Assembly: GCF_001975705.1 (NCBI RefSeq)
Contig: NZ_CP015093.1
Location: forward strand, 806,001 to 870,000
Direction of reading: 5' to 3'
DNA length: 64,000 nucleotides
Source of the DNA: Salipiger abyssi
GTDB taxonomy: Bacteria > Pseudomonadota > Alphaproteobacteria > Rhodobacterales > Rhodobacteraceae
Under the pieces are notes generated by a model that had not been told where the DNA came from, made no database searches, and was given only the letters and a program-made list of their open reading frames with translations. A program made the position numbers and the translations under genes. This document shows, in pieces, positions 54,261 to 64,000 of the stretch. Numbering within the stretch: the stretch's first letter is position 1; every line of letters begins with the position of its first letter.

Positions 54261-54674
54261 TTACCAGTCCTCGCGGACCACCACGCGGGTCTTGATCGGC
54301 AGCTTCATCGCGGCCAGACGCAGCGCCTCGCGGGCGATGTCTTCGGCGACGCCGTCGATCTCGAACATCACGCGGCCCGGCTTGACCTTGCAGGCCCAGT
54401 AATCGACCGAGCCCTTACCCTTACCCATCCGAACCTCGGTGGGTTTCGAGGTCACCGGGGTATCCGGGAAGATCCGGATCCAGACGCGGCCCTGACGCTT
54501 CATGTGACGCGTCATGGCACGACGAGCGGCCTCGATCTGGCGCGCGGTGACGCGCTCGGGTTGCAGAGCCTTCAGGCCGTAATGGCCGAAGTTCAGGTCG
54601 GAACCGCCCTTGGCCTCACCTTTGATGCGGCCCTTGAACATCTTCCGGAACTTGGTGCGTTTCGGTTGCAGCAT
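54261..54674 (-). CDS. rplP: 50S ribosomal protein L16
   Basis: A 137-residue protein: [28 protein letters not shown]-like core [53 protein letters not shown]. Last gene of this segment. The arginine in the [13 protein letters not shown] loop that is hydroxylated in E. coli by YcfD is visible as part of this core. Confidence 0.97.
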   Translation of the reverse strand: MLQPKRTKFRKMFKGRIKGEAKGGSDLNFGHYGLKALQPERVTARQIEAARRAMTRHMKRQGRVWIRIFPDTPVTSKPTEVRMGKGKGSVDYWACKVKPGRVMFEIDGVAEDIAREALRLAAMKLPIKTRVVVREDW

Positions 54675-54687
54675 GTCTCAAACTCCC

Positions 54688-55398
54688 TCAGCGACGGCCG
54701 CCCATGGCGCCGCGCGGAGCCGGACCGTCCTGGATTTCCTGCGACTTGCGGTCGCGGGCAGCCGGGTCGTGCTCCATGATTTCGCCTTTGAAGATCCAGA
54801 CCTTGATCCCGATGATACCATAGGGGGTCGTGGCTTCGACGTGCGCGTAGTCGATATCCGCGCGCAGGGTGTGCAGGGGCACACGGCCTTCGCGATACCA
54901 TTCGGTCCGTGCGATCTCGGCACCGCCGAGACGGCCCGCGACGTTCACCCGGATCCCCAGCGCGCCCATGCGCATGGCGTTCTGCACCGCGCGCTTCATG
55001 GCACGGCGGAACGACACACGGCGCTCGAGCTGCTGCGCGATGCTCTCACCCACAAGACGGGCATCGAGCTCGGGCTTGCGGACCTCGACGATGTTGAGGT
55101 GCAGCTCGCTGTCGGTCATCTTCGCCAGCTTCTTGCGCAGGGTTTCGATGTCTGCGCCTTTCTTGCCGATGATGACGCCCGGACGGGCGGTGTGAATGGT
55201 CACGCGGCACTTCTTGTGCGGACGCTCGATGATGACGCGCGCCACACCGGCCTGCTTGCACTCTTCGTGGATGAACTCGCGGATGGCGATGTCTTCCAGA
55301 AGCAGGTCACCATAGTCCTTGGTGTCGGCGTACCAGCGGCTGTCCCAGGTGCGGTTGACCTGAAGGCGCATGCCGATCGGATTGGTCTTGTTACCCAT
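54688..55398 (-). CDS. rpsC: 30S ribosomal protein S3
   Basis: A 236-residue protein at the mRNA entry channel: [24 protein letters not shown], the KH domain [37 protein letters not shown] and [55 protein letters not shown]. Overlaps the rplV stop by one base. Confidence 0.97.
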   Translation of the reverse strand: MGNKTNPIGMRLQVNRTWDSRWYADTKDYGDLLLEDIAIREFIHEECKQAGVARVIIERPHKKCRVTIHTARPGVIIGKKGADIETLRKKLAKMTDSELHLNIVEVRKPELDARLVGESIAQQLERRVSFRRAMKRAVQNAMRMGALGIRVNVAGRLGGAEIARTEWYREGRVPLHTLRADIDYAHVEATTPYGIIGIKVWIFKGEIMEHDPAARDRKSQEIQDGPAPRGAMGGRR

Positions 55399-55778
55399 TA
55401 GGCTTGCTCCTCGATCTGACGCACCTTGATGGTGAGTTCCGAGAACGGCTTGTTGATGCGGCCGAAACGGCCACGCGCCCGGGGACGGCCACGCTTCATC
55501 ACAAGGTTCTTGCCCACATAGGCCTCGGCGACGACGAGCTCGTCAACGTCCAGACCGTGGTTGTTCTCGGCATTCGCGATAGCGGACTGAAGGCATTTCT
55601 TCACGTCCACGGCGATCCGCTTTTTCGAGAAGGTCAGGTCCGTGAGGGCCTTTTCCACCTTCTTGCCGCGGATCAGCGCGGCCACCAGGTTCAGCTTCTG
55701 CGGCGAGGTGCGCAGCATGCGGAGCTTTGCCATCGCCTCGTTGTCCGCCACGCGGCGGGGATTCTTATCCTTGCCCAT
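55398..55778 (-). CDS. rplV: 50S ribosomal protein L22
   Basis: A 126-residue tunnel protein: [92 protein letters not shown]. Three bases after rpsS. Confidence 0.97.
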   Translation of the reverse strand: MGKDKNPRRVADNEAMAKLRMLRTSPQKLNLVAALIRGKKVEKALTDLTFSKKRIAVDVKKCLQSAIANAENNHGLDVDELVVAEAYVGKNLVMKRGRPRARGRFGRINKPFSELTIKVRQIEEQA

Positions 55779-55781
55779 GGC

Positions 55782-56060
55782 TTACTTCCTCTTGGCTTTC
55801 TTGTCGGCCGCATGCCCGTAGTAGGTACGGGTCGGTGCGTATTCGCCGAATTTCTGGCCGATCATGTCTTCGGAGACGTTCACGGGAACATGCTTGTGGC
55901 CGTTATAGACGCCAAACGTCAGACCCACGAACTGGGGCAGGATCGTCGAGCGGCGCGACCAGATCTTGATGACTTCGTTCTTGCCGCTTTCGCGTACCTT
56001 CTCGGCCTTCTTCAGGACGTAGGCATCGACGAAAGGGCCTTTCCAAACAGAGCGCGACAT
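55782..56060 (-). CDS. rpsS: 30S ribosomal protein S19
   Basis: A 92-residue head protein: [80 protein letters not shown]. Three bases after rplB. Confidence 0.97.
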   Translation of the reverse strand: MSRSVWKGPFVDAYVLKKAEKVRESGKNEVIKIWSRRSTILPQFVGLTFGVYNGHKHVPVNVSEDMIGQKFGEYAPTRTYYGHAADKKAKRK

Positions 56061-56063
56061 ATG

Positions 56064-56906
56064 TTAGCGACCCTTCTTCTTGGCGTGACGCGAGCGGATG
56101 ATAAGCTTCTGCGACGCCTTGTTGGTGTCGCGGGTCCGCTTGCCCTTGGTCGGCTTGCCCCAGGGCGTGACCGGGTGACGGCCACCGGAGGTCCGGCCTT
56201 CACCACCGCCATGGGGGTGGTCGATCGGGTTCATCACGACGCCGCGGACGCTCGGACGTTTGCCCATGTGGCGGGTACGACCGGCTTTACCGAGGTTCTG
56301 GTTGCTGTTGTCGGGGTTCGACACGGCACCGACAGTGGCCATGCATTCCTGACGCACCATGCGCAGCTCGCCCGAGCTCAGACGGATCTGGGCGTAGCCG
56401 CCGTCGCGACCGACGAACTGGGCATAGGTGCCCGCGGCGCGTGCGATCTGGCCGCCCTTGCCGGGCTTCAGCTCGATATTGTGAACGATCGTGCCGATCG
56501 GCATGCCGGAGAAGGGCATTGCGTTGCCGGGCTTGATGTCGGCCTTGGCGCTGGCGACGATCTTGTCGCCGATGGCCAGACGCTGGGGCGCGAGGATATA
56601 GGCCTGCTCGCCATCGTCATACTGGACGAGCGCGATGAAGGCGGTGCGGTTGGGATCGTATTCGATGCGAACGACGATGCCGTTGATATCGAACTTGTTC
56701 CGCTTGAAATCGACGATCCGGTAGAGACGCTTTGCGCCACCGCCGCGGCGGCGTGCAGTGATCCGTCCGGTGTTGTTCCGGCCGCCCGATTTCGTCAGGC
56801 CCTCGGTGAGGGATTTGACGGGACGTCCTTTATACAGCTCCGAACGGTCGATCAGCACCAGCCCGCGCTGGCCCGGCGTCGTCGGCTTGTACGACTTGAG
56901 TGCCAT
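56064..56906 (-). CDS. rplB: 50S ribosomal protein L2
   Basis: A 280-residue peptidyl-transferase-centre protein: [36 protein letters not shown] and the catalytic-region [29 protein letters not shown]. The ATG at 56906 is the family start; the frame upstream is repeat DNA. It normally follows rplW directly, but here a 1.6-kb insertion with an unrelated gene intervenes. Confidence 0.97.
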   Translation of the reverse strand: MALKSYKPTTPGQRGLVLIDRSELYKGRPVKSLTEGLTKSGGRNNTGRITARRRGGGAKRLYRIVDFKRNKFDINGIVVRIEYDPNRTAFIALVQYDDGEQAYILAPQRLAIGDKIVASAKADIKPGNAMPFSGMPIGTIVHNIELKPGKGGQIARAAGTYAQFVGRDGGYAQIRLSSGELRMVRQECMATVGAVSNPDNSNQNLGKAGRTRHMGKRPSVRGVVMNPIDHPHGGGEGRTSGGRHPVTPWGKPTKGKRTRDTNKASQKLIIRSRHAKKKGR

Positions 56907-57037
56907 GCTTTCTGTCTTCCGTTTACAGACGGGCGGAAGGCTCCGCCCTATGTGATAGCCCCCTCGACTGGTGGTCCGCAGGTGGCCGGTTTGTAGGCCC
57001 CCGAAGGTGCCCGGTTCGTGGGTCTCTCGATCCCCTG

Positions 57038-57133
57038 CCCCGGACATGTTCCGGGGCCTCTACGGTGGAGGTCCCGGGTCAGGCCCGGGACGGGTGTCGC
57101 AAGACAAACGCGAAGCCCCGGACGAATCCGGGG
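57038..57133. repeat. Cluster of CCCCGGA-type palindromes upstream of rplB
   Basis: CCCCGGACATGTTCCGGGG (57038-57056), GTCCCGGGTCAGGCCCGGGAC (57071-57091; same spacing style as at 35483) and CCCCGGACGAATCCGGGG (57116-57133). The 291-base gap 56907-57197 contains these and a promoter but no gene. Confidence 0.65.
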
Positions 57134-57149
57134 CTGTTGCGGATGGGGT

Positions 57150-57178
57150 CGTATAGTAGCCCACATTGATCCCGTCAA
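57150..57178 (-). promoter_or_regulatory. Sigma70-type promoter of the rplB-rplP unit
   Basis: On the minus strand TTGACG, 17-base spacer, TATACG, about 245 bases before rplB, just downstream of the DUF4236 gene. It would restart transcription after the insertion. Confidence 0.7.
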
Positions 57179-57197
57179 GGTATCGAGCGGAGCCGTC

Positions 57198-58361
57198 TCA
57201 TCTATCCTCAAAAAGCAGTGTTTGCCCAACCGGCTTAACCTCCTTCGAGGTTTTGATGAGGGCTCCTAAAGCCGTTTCGGTCTCACTCACAGCACTCCTT
57301 GCCGAAGCCATGATCAGAGCCTTTAGCCCGGACACGCTGATCATTCCCAACTCCTCAAAAAGACAAATCGGAAGCTGCCTATTATCCCTAAAGCGCCGAT
57401 CTGGCCCCCCGTTTTTATTTGGATGTTTCCAAGTTGAACCAACAACTTTGCAGTCGCTAGGGACCGCGTCCTCTACGATGAAACGGCTTGGGCGCGTCGC
57501 CAAACGAAGATCGGGGTACGCGACCGCTCCGTACTGCCTTCCTTCGCGAACGAGCACGCAATCCGGTAAGAAGTAGAGAACCTTGCCGTCGATAGCAATT
57601 GACGGCGGCGTAATGTTCGACTGCACGCCGGGAGGCGCCTCGTACTTCACCGCCGTCGGGTGTTTACTTACAAGTTGGCTAGCGCCAGCATTCCGCTTCC
57701 ACGCAGTTAAATTCGTCACATCACCGGCAGCATCGACATACCAAAGGCCGCGCGCAGCTCCGAGGTGATCAAAAGCCTTAGTGGTTGCCTCATAGGCACT
57801 TTTCGAAAACTCATCCAATTCATAGGCCAACACAACATTGCGCCGAGACAGGTCGGCTCTTGACGCAAAGAAGGTTAGAACAGCGATCATCGCGCCGACT
57901 GCGAATAGTAGTTCGCCTCTTGCGTCACTCAACACAATGAGCAGAAGCAGCAATCCGCCGAATAGGAGCGATAGCATTACGAAGCTGGCCCGCGCGCGCG
58001 CTTCGTTGAGGCTATCAACCGCAGCCTTCATGCTGCTATCAACCATTCGCTCCACGCCCGACGATAGCACTCGGCGTATTGTGACACCGTCAGGCGTCAG
58101 GTATGTCGGAGCAAGATCAGCACGGGCCTCCGGTAGTGTTGGCTCCGGCGTCTCTGCTTCAAGGCTCTGTGCCTTCTTTCGACCAATTCCACCGAGGCTC
58201 TGTCGATAGTAAATGCCATTCATTCCTGCATGAATAAAGTGGCCTCTGGGGCCTGTGCCGAAGCGAAAACCCTTCATACCAGCAGAAACGCCGACCCCGG
58301 ACTTTGAAAGAGTCACCCGAAACGGGCCAAAAGATATAGAATTACGATAGTAAAATGGCAT
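57198..58361 (-). CDS. DUF4236-domain membrane protein inserted between rplW and rplB
   Basis: A 387-residue protein. Residues 1-58 are the DUF4236 domain (MPFYYRNSISFGPFRVTLSK, then GVGVSAGMKGFRFGTGPRG). A helical region and two adjacent hydrophobic segments follow (SFVMLSLLFGGLLLLLIVLSD and LLFAVGAMIAVLTFFASR, residues about 140-185), then a soluble domain with beta-type sequence (KVLYFLPDCVLVREGRQYGAVAYPDL). GC content and codon use are lower than in the flanking ribosomal genes, indicating transfer. DUF4236 proteins are scattered, often near mobile genes; function unknown. Confidence 0.8.
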   Translation of the reverse strand: MPFYYRNSISFGPFRVTLSKSGVGVSAGMKGFRFGTGPRGHFIHAGMNGIYYRQSLGGIGRKKAQSLEAETPEPTLPEARADLAPTYLTPDGVTIRRVLSSGVERMVDSSMKAAVDSLNEARARASFVMLSLLFGGLLLLLIVLSDARGELLFAVGAMIAVLTFFASRADLSRRNVVLAYELDEFSKSAYEATTKAFDHLGAARGLWYVDAAGDVTNLTAWKRNAGASQLVSKHPTAVKYEAPPGVQSNITPPSIAIDGKVLYFLPDCVLVREGRQYGAVAYPDLRLATRPSRFIVEDAVPSDCKVVGSTWKHPNKNGGPDRRFRDNRQLPICLFEELGMISVSGLKALIMASARSAVSETETALGALIKTSKEVKPVGQTLLFEDR

Positions 58362-58452
58362 GAGACAGCGTCCGGATTTCTTCCAGCTCCACCCGCGTCA
58401 ACTCGATGAAGCATACTCGGCAAGCGGGTTCTCCGCAAAGCGATAAAATAGA

Positions 58453-58482
58453 AATGCCCGGCCTACTCATAGGCCGGGCATT
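58453..58482 (-). terminator. Intrinsic terminator after rplW
   Basis: AATGCCCGGCCT pairs with AGGCCGGGCATT (12 bp, six-base loop); on the minus strand TCTATTTTAT follows. It closes rpsJ-rplC-rplD-rplW 23 bases after the rplW stop. Confidence 0.85.
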
Positions 58483-58505
58483 CGCATTAGTAGTTTGTGC
58501 TCAGA

Positions 58506-58802
58506 TCAAAGACCGGTCGACACGTCGATCGTGTTGCCCTCTTCGAGGGTCACATAGGCCTTCTTGACGTCGTTCCGGCGACCGATCTGGCCGCGGAAGC
58601 GCTTGACCTTGCCCTTGGTGATGGTGGTGTTCACGGCCTTGACCTTGACACCGAAGAGCGCCTCGATGGCCTCTTTCACCTGGGGTTTCGTCGCGTCGAT
58701 TGCCACCTCGAACACCACTGCGCCGTTCTCGGACGCCATGGTGGATTTCTCGGTGATGATCGGCTTGCGGATCACGTCGTAATGTTCGGGCTTCGCACTC
58801 AT
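58506..58802 (-). CDS. rplW: 50S ribosomal protein L23
   Basis: A 98-residue exit-tunnel protein and docking site for SRP/trigger factor: [65 protein letters not shown]. Overlaps rplD by four bases. Confidence 0.97.
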   Translation of the reverse strand: MSAKPEHYDVIRKPIITEKSTMASENGAVVFEVAIDATKPQVKEAIEALFGVKVKAVNTTITKGKVKRFRGQIGRRNDVKKAYVTLEEGNTIDVSTGL

Positions 58803-59416
58803 TTCAGTCGAGCCTCCAGAGCTTCGACACCCGCTTTCGTGAGCACCAGGGTGTCACGCTTGAGGATGTCATACACGTTGGCACCAACGCTCGGCAGCAC
58901 GTCCAGACCGTCGATATTGGCCGCGGCACGAGCGAAGTTCTCGTTCACTGCGGCACCGTCGATGATCAGCGCGCGCTTCCAGCCCAGGCTCTTGACCTGT
59001 GCTGCCAGCGTCTTGGTCTTGCCGTCGGAATCCGCCGTGTCGATGATCACGAGCGCACCGGTCTTGGCTTTGGCGGAGAGCGCCAGCTTCAGACCGAGGG
59101 CACGGACCTTTTTCGGCAGCTCGTGGGCGTGCGACCGCGGGGTCGGGCCCTTGTAGATGCCACCCTTGCGGAAGATCGGCGCCTTGCGGGAGCCGTGGCG
59201 TGCGCCGCCGGTACCCTTCTGGCGATAGATCTTCTTGGTCGAGTAAGACACTTCCGAGCGGGTCTTGACCTTGTGCGTACCGGCCTGCGCCTTGTTGCGC
59301 TGCCAGCGGACGACCCGGTGCAGGATGTCGGCGCGCGGCTCGAGATCGAAGATCTCGTCCGTCAGCTCGACTTCGCCCGCGGCGGAGCCGTCCAGGTTGA
59401 TCACGTCGAGTTTCAT
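58799..59416 (-). CDS. rplD: 50S ribosomal protein L4
   Basis: A 205-residue protein: [81 protein letters not shown]4 controls the S10 operon in enterobacteria; no such leader was recognised here. Overlaps rplC by four bases. Confidence 0.97.
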   Translation of the reverse strand: MKLDVINLDGSAAGEVELTDEIFDLEPRADILHRVVRWQRNKAQAGTHKVKTRSEVSYSTKKIYRQKGTGGARHGSRKAPIFRKGGIYKGPTPRSHAHELPKKVRALGLKLALSAKAKTGALVIIDTADSDGKTKTLAAQVKSLGWKRALIIDGAAVNENFARAAANIDGLDVLPSVGANVYDILKRDTLVLTKAGVEALEARLK

Positions 59417-60252
59417 TCGTCGCCTTCCTTCTTCTCGGCCTGAATTTCAGCTTCCGCTGCTTTCAGGGCCTCTGCTTCGGCGGCTGCCTGTTCCTTGGCG
59501 GCGGCTTCAGCGGCTGCGGCTTCCTCGGCGGCGGCTTGAGCGGCGGCTTCCTCGGCGGCTTTCGCGGCTTCCTCGGCGGCGGACTTCAGAGCGGCGGGCA
59601 GGATCGCGTTCTCGGGGAACGGTTTCTTGACCGCGTCCTTGATCGTCACCCAGCCACCTTTCGAGCCCGGAACCGCGCCCTTGATCATGATCAGGCCACG
59701 GTCGGCATCGGTCTTGACGACCTGAAGGTTCTGCGTGGTGACACGGACGGCGCCCATGTGACCGGCCATCTTCTTGCCTTTGAAGACCTTGCCCGGATCC
59801 TGACACTGACCGGTCGAGCCGTGCGAACGGTGCGAGATCGAGACGCCGTGGGACGCGCGCAGACCGCCGAAATTGTGCCGCTTCATGGCACCGGCAAAGC
59901 CCTTACCGATGGTGGTGCCGGCAACGTCGACGAACTGGCCTTCGAAATAATGGTCGGCGGTGATTTCCTCACCCACGCCGATCAGGTTTTCCGGGGCCAC
60001 GCGGAATTCCGCGATCTTCCGTTTCGGTTCCACCTTGGCAACGGCGAAATGGCCGCGCATGGCTTTGGTCACGTTCTTGGCCTTCACCGAACCGGAACCG
60101 AGCTGAACGGCGGTGTAGCCGTCTTTCTCGGCGGTCCGCTGCGCGACCACCTGGCAACCTTCGAGCTGGAGAACGGTCACAGGGATCTGCTTGCCGTCTT
60201 CCATGAACAGCCGGGTCATGCCGACTTTTTTTGCGATGACTCCAGAGCGCAT
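59413..60252 (-). CDS. rplC: 50S ribosomal protein L3 with long Ala/Glu-rich C-terminal extension
   Basis: A 279-residue L3. The core includes [20 protein letters not shown] and [54 protein letters not shown] (site of Gln methylation in homologues). After [14 protein letters not shown] comes about 65 residues of Ala/Glu/Lys repeats forming a predicted charged helix, absent from E. coli L3 (209 residues). Start at 60252; an in-frame ATG at 60258 with AGGAGG four bases before it is an equally plausible start. Confidence 0.95.
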   Translation of the reverse strand: MRSGVIAKKVGMTRLFMEDGKQIPVTVLQLEGCQVVAQRTAEKDGYTAVQLGSGSVKAKNVTKAMRGHFAVAKVEPKRKIAEFRVAPENLIGVGEEITADHYFEGQFVDVAGTTIGKGFAGAMKRHNFGGLRASHGVSISHRSHGSTGQCQDPGKVFKGKKMAGHMGAVRVTTQNLQVVKTDADRGLIMIKGAVPGSKGGWVTIKDAVKKPFPENAILPAALKSAAEEAAKAAEEAAAQAAAEEAAAAEAAAKEQAAAEAEALKAAEAEIQAEKKEGDE

Positions 60253-60267
60253 AAGCATCTGCCCTCC

Positions 60268-60576
60268 TTACACCTTGATCTCGACATCCACGCCGGCGGC
60301 GAGGTCGAGCTTCATCAGCGCGTCCACCGTCTGCGGGGTCGGGTCCACGATGTCGAGCAGCCGCTTGTGGGTGCGGATCTCGAACTGGTCGCGGGATTTC
60401 TTGTTCACGTGGGGGCCACGCAGAACGGTGAATTTCTCGATCTTGTTCGGCAGCGGAATCGGCCCGCGCACCTGCGCGCCCGTCCGTTTGGCGGTGTTCA
60501 CGATCTCCTGCGTCGATGCATCGAGGACGCGGTAATCGAACGCCTTGAGCCGGATGCGAATGTTCTGGCTTTGCAT
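60268..60576 (-). CDS. rpsJ: 30S ribosomal protein S10 / NusJ-type antitermination partner
   Basis: A 102-residue protein: [75 protein letters not shown]. Also pairs with NusB in antitermination. First gene of the S10 segment, with a promoter in the 181-base gap after tuf. Confidence 0.97.
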   Translation of the reverse strand: MQSQNIRIRLKAFDYRVLDASTQEIVNTAKRTGAQVRGPIPLPNKIEKFTVLRGPHVNKKSRDQFEIRTHKRLLDIVDPTPQTVDALMKLDLAAGVDVEIKV

Positions 60577-60726
60577 GTTCGGTATGCCTTTTCATAGGCG
60601 TGAGAGTTGAGAGGAGGAAGCAGGACCACCCTGCCCCCTCATCGAACCCGTTCAGGCATGGCCGAAGCCCCTGCCCTAAGAGACGATGGGTGCCGAAGCA
60701 CCCATCACAATATCAGGCTGGCGGGC

Positions 60727-60755
60727 CGGATAGGGCCCGCCGCGCCATCTGTCAA
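60727..60755 (-). promoter_or_regulatory. Sigma70-type promoter of the rpsJ-rplW unit
   Basis: On the minus strand TTGACA, 17-base spacer, TATCCG, beginning two bases after the tuf stop. The -10 lies inside a GGCGGGCCC/GGCCCGCC hairpin (60719-60740), which might also act on tuf transcripts. Confidence 0.65.
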
Positions 60756-60757
60756 GA

Positions 60758-61933
<1,176 letters not shown>

Positions 61934-61997
61934 GGTATTGGCTCCTCTTTTTGTCGGATGGTGGGGCGAGGCCCCAGCCTACGGTGGTGGGTAGGGC

Positions 61998-62016
61998 CCC
62001 CGGATCGGGTCCGGGG
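61998..62016. repeat. CCCCGGA-N5-TCCGGGG palindrome between fusA and tuf
   Basis: CCCCGGATCGGGTCCGGGG, in the 94-base fusA-tuf gap. Confidence 0.55.
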
Positions 62017-62027
62017 CGCCACCCGGC

Positions 62028-63998
62028 TTATGCGTATTTCGCCTGGATCTCGTCGGAGATGTTCTGCGGCACCGGATCGTAATGGTCGAACTGCATCGTG
62101 AACTGCGCGCGGCCCGAGGACATGGAGCGCAGGGTGTTGATGTAGCCGAACATGTTGGCCAGCGGCACGAAGGCGGCGATTGCCACGGCGTTGCCGCGCG
62201 GCTCCTGCCCCGACACCTGCCCGCGACGGGAGGTGAGATCGCCGATGATCGAACCGGTATATTCTTCCGGCGTGATCACCTCGACCTTCATCATCGGCTC
62301 GAGCAGCTTGGCGCCGGCCTTGCGCAGACCTTCGCGCATGCACATCCGCGAGGCGATCTCGAAGGCCAGGACCGAGGAGTCCACGTCGTGGAACTTGCCG
62401 TCGATCAGCGCGACTTTGAAGTCGATCACCGGGAAGCCCGCGAGCGGACCGGAATCCATCACCGACTTGATGCCTTTTTCCACGCCCGGGATGTATTCCT
62501 TGGGCACGGCACCGCCGACGATCTTGCTCTCGAACGAGTAGCCTTCGCCCGGCTCTGTGGGGCTGATGACCAGCTTGACCTCGGCGAACTGACCCGAGCC
62601 ACCCGACTGTTTCTTGTGGGTGTAGGTGTGCTCGATCTCGTGACCGATGGTCTCGCGATAGGCCACCTGCGGCGCACCGATGTTCGCCTCGACCTTGAAC
62701 TCGCGCTTCAGGCGGTCGACCAGAATGTCGAGGTGAAGTTCGCCCATGCCCTTCATGATGGTCTGACCGGACTCGAGGTCGGTCTCGACGCGGAAGGACG
62801 GGTCTTCGGCGGCCAGACGGGCCAGACCCTGGGACATCTTCTCCTGGTCGTTCTTGGTCTTCGGCTCGACCGCGATCTCGATCACCGGATCCGGGAAGGT
62901 CATGGTTTCCAGAACCACCGGCGAGTTGGCCGCGCAGAGCGTGTCACCGGTGGTGGTCTCTTTCAGACCGGCCAGCGCGATGATGTCGCCTGCAAAGGCT
63001 TCTTCGATCTCTTCGCGGTTGTTCGAGTGCATCATCATCATACGACCGATGCGCTCTTTCTTGCCCTTGGTCGAGTTCAGGATCGAGTCGCCCTTGTTCA
63101 TCTTGCCCGAATAGATCCGGGTGAAGGTGAGCGAGCCCACGAACGGGTCGTTCATGATCTTGAAGGCGAGGCCCGAGAACGGCTCGTCGTCATTCGCATG
63201 ACGCTCGATGTTCCGGGTTTCGGTCTCGTCGTCCGGCGAGAAGCCCATATAGGGCGGCACGTCGAGCGGACCGGGCAGGAAGTCGACCACGGCGTTGAGC
63301 AGCGGCTGGACGCCCTTGTTCTTGAAGGCGGAGCCACCCAGAACCGGAACGAAGGACAGCGACAGCGTGCCCTTGCGGATCAGGTTCCGCAGGGTGGGGA
63401 TGTCGGGCTCTTCGCCTTCCAGATAGGCTTCCATCGCGTCGTCGTCTTGCTCGACGGCGTGCTCGATCAGGTGCGAACGCCATTCGTCGGCGGTGGCCTT
63501 GAGGTCGTCACGGATCGGACCGCGCACCCAGGAGGCGCCCAGATCTTCGCCCTTCCAGACCCATTCTTCCATGGTCACGAGGTCGACGATGCCTTCGAGC
63601 TGGTCTTCGGCGCCGATCGGGAAGTTGACCGGAACCGGGATCGCGCCGGTGCGGTCCTTGATCATCTTCACGCAGTTGAAGAAGTCGGCACCGATCTTGT
63701 CCATCTTGTTGACGAACACCAGACGCGGAACCTTGTAGCGGTCGGCCTGACGCCACACGGTCTCGGTCTGCGGCTCGACGCCGGCGTTACCGTCCAGCAG
63801 CGCGATGGCACCGTCGAGCACGGCCAGCGAACGCTCGACTTCGATGGTGAAGTCAACGTGGCCGGGAGTGTCGATGATGTTGTAGCGGAACTTGGTGTCC
63901 GAGGTGCCCTCGGCGGTCGGATCTTCCTGCCACTGCCAGAAGGTGGTGGTGGCGGCCGAGGTGATGGTGATCCCGCGTTCCTGCTCCTGCTCCATCCA
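62028..63998 (-). CDS. fusA: Elongation factor G, 5' end beyond the window
   Basis: The visible 656 residues begin at [21 protein letters not shown], in switch I of the GTPase domain; about 50 residues including the P-loop are off the right edge. G3 [17 protein letters not shown] and G4 [10 protein letters not shown] follow, then domains II-V (ending [34 protein letters not shown]). It translocates tRNA-mRNA on the ribosome. First of the fusA-tuf pair, read leftward. Confidence 0.97.
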   Translation of the reverse strand, partial: WMEQEQERGITITSAATTTFWQWQEDPTAEGTSDTKFRYNIIDTPGHVDFTIEVERSLAVLDGAIALLDGNAGVEPQTETVWRQADRYKVPRLVFVNKMDKIGADFFNCVKMIKDRTGAIPVPVNFPIGAEDQLEGIVDLVTMEEWVWKGEDLGASWVRGPIRDDLKATADEWRSHLIEHAVEQDDDAMEAYLEGEEPDIPTLRNLIRKGTLSLSFVPVLGGSAFKNKGVQPLLNAVVDFLPGPLDVPPYMGFSPDDETETRNIERHANDDEPFSGLAFKIMNDPFVGSLTFTRIYSGKMNKGDSILNSTKGKKERIGRMMMMHSNNREEIEEAFAGDIIALAGLKETTTGDTLCAANSPVVLETMTFPDPVIEIAVEPKTKNDQEKMSQGLARLAAEDPSFRVETDLESGQTIMKGMGELHLDILVDRLKREFKVEANIGAPQVAYRETIGHEIEHTYTHKKQSGGSGQFAEVKLVISPTEPGEGYSFESKIVGGAVPKEYIPGVEKGIKSVMDSGPLAGFPVIDFKVALIDGKFHDVDSSVLAFEIASRMCMREGLRKAGAKLLEPMMKVEVITPEEYTGSIIGDLTSRRGQVSGQEPRGNAVAIAAFVPLANMFGYINTLRSMSSGRAQFTMQFDHYDPVPQNISDEIQAKYA

Positions 63999-64000
63999 GT

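Overview
The window is GC-rich DNA from an alphaproteobacterium, most likely of the Rhodobacterales (Roseobacter group). The evidence is the aerobic-type cobalamin genes, a Bzt/Aap amino-acid ABC transporter, an ATP12 chaperone, a BLUF photoreceptor, Rhodobacterales-style ribosomal proteins (S13 starting at TTG, L3 with an Ala/Glu-rich tail) and strongly GC-biased third codon positions. No tRNA, rRNA, CRISPR array or transposase was recognised.

Region 1 (1-7.2 kb), cobalamin and cobalt. cobB (5' end outside the window), cobA and cobF run rightward as overlapping genes. They converge on a leftward K-M-L-Q-O type cobalt/nickel ECF transporter whose leader carries a complete cobalamin riboswitch. 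B12 synthesis and metal supply are therefore side by side, and the transporter is under B12 feedback.

Region 2 (7.2-20.8 kb), siderophore. Nine leftward genes encode an enterobactin-type TonB receptor, a three-part TRAP transporter, a Tat-exported IroE-like esterase, a periplasmic beta-propeller, a DHB-AMP ligase, a free-standing aryl carrier protein and an EntF-like NRPS (C-A-PCP-TE) whose adenylation pocket matches the serine code. No FepBCDG-type ABC importer is present, so the TRAP system is the only inner-membrane transporter in the cluster. The NRPS carries a one-base frameshift.

Region 3 (21-29.4 kb), housekeeping. It holds ATP sulfurylase/APS kinase with an in-frame MarR-like DNA-binding domain at its N-terminus and a palindrome just upstream, then trxB, a divergent Lrp regulator, a Hint-domain protein, pgeF, midA, lgt and ubiK.

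Region 4 (29.4-64 kb), translation supercluster. Reading leftward from the right edge: fusA-tuf / rpsJ-rplCDW / [DUF4236 gene] / rplB-rpsS-rplV-rpsC-rplP / [membrane protein, 2OG oxygenase, GIY-YIG protein] / rpmC through rpmD. The rest (rplO-secY-adk / [membrane protein, BLUF] / rpsMK-rpoA-rplQ) lies on the opposite strand at 29.8-36 kb. Between the two strands sit degQ-like, rarA, crcB, rluC, a HAD phosphatase, the ATP12 chaperone and bztABCD. Hairpin terminators close most of the pieces, and consensus-like sigma70 promoters (TTGNNN, 17 bp, TANNNN) reopen most of them, so the usual S10-spc-alpha operon has been cut into separately expressed units. The opposite orientation of the 29.7-47.5 kb block is most simply explained by one inversion with a breakpoint between rpmD and rplO.
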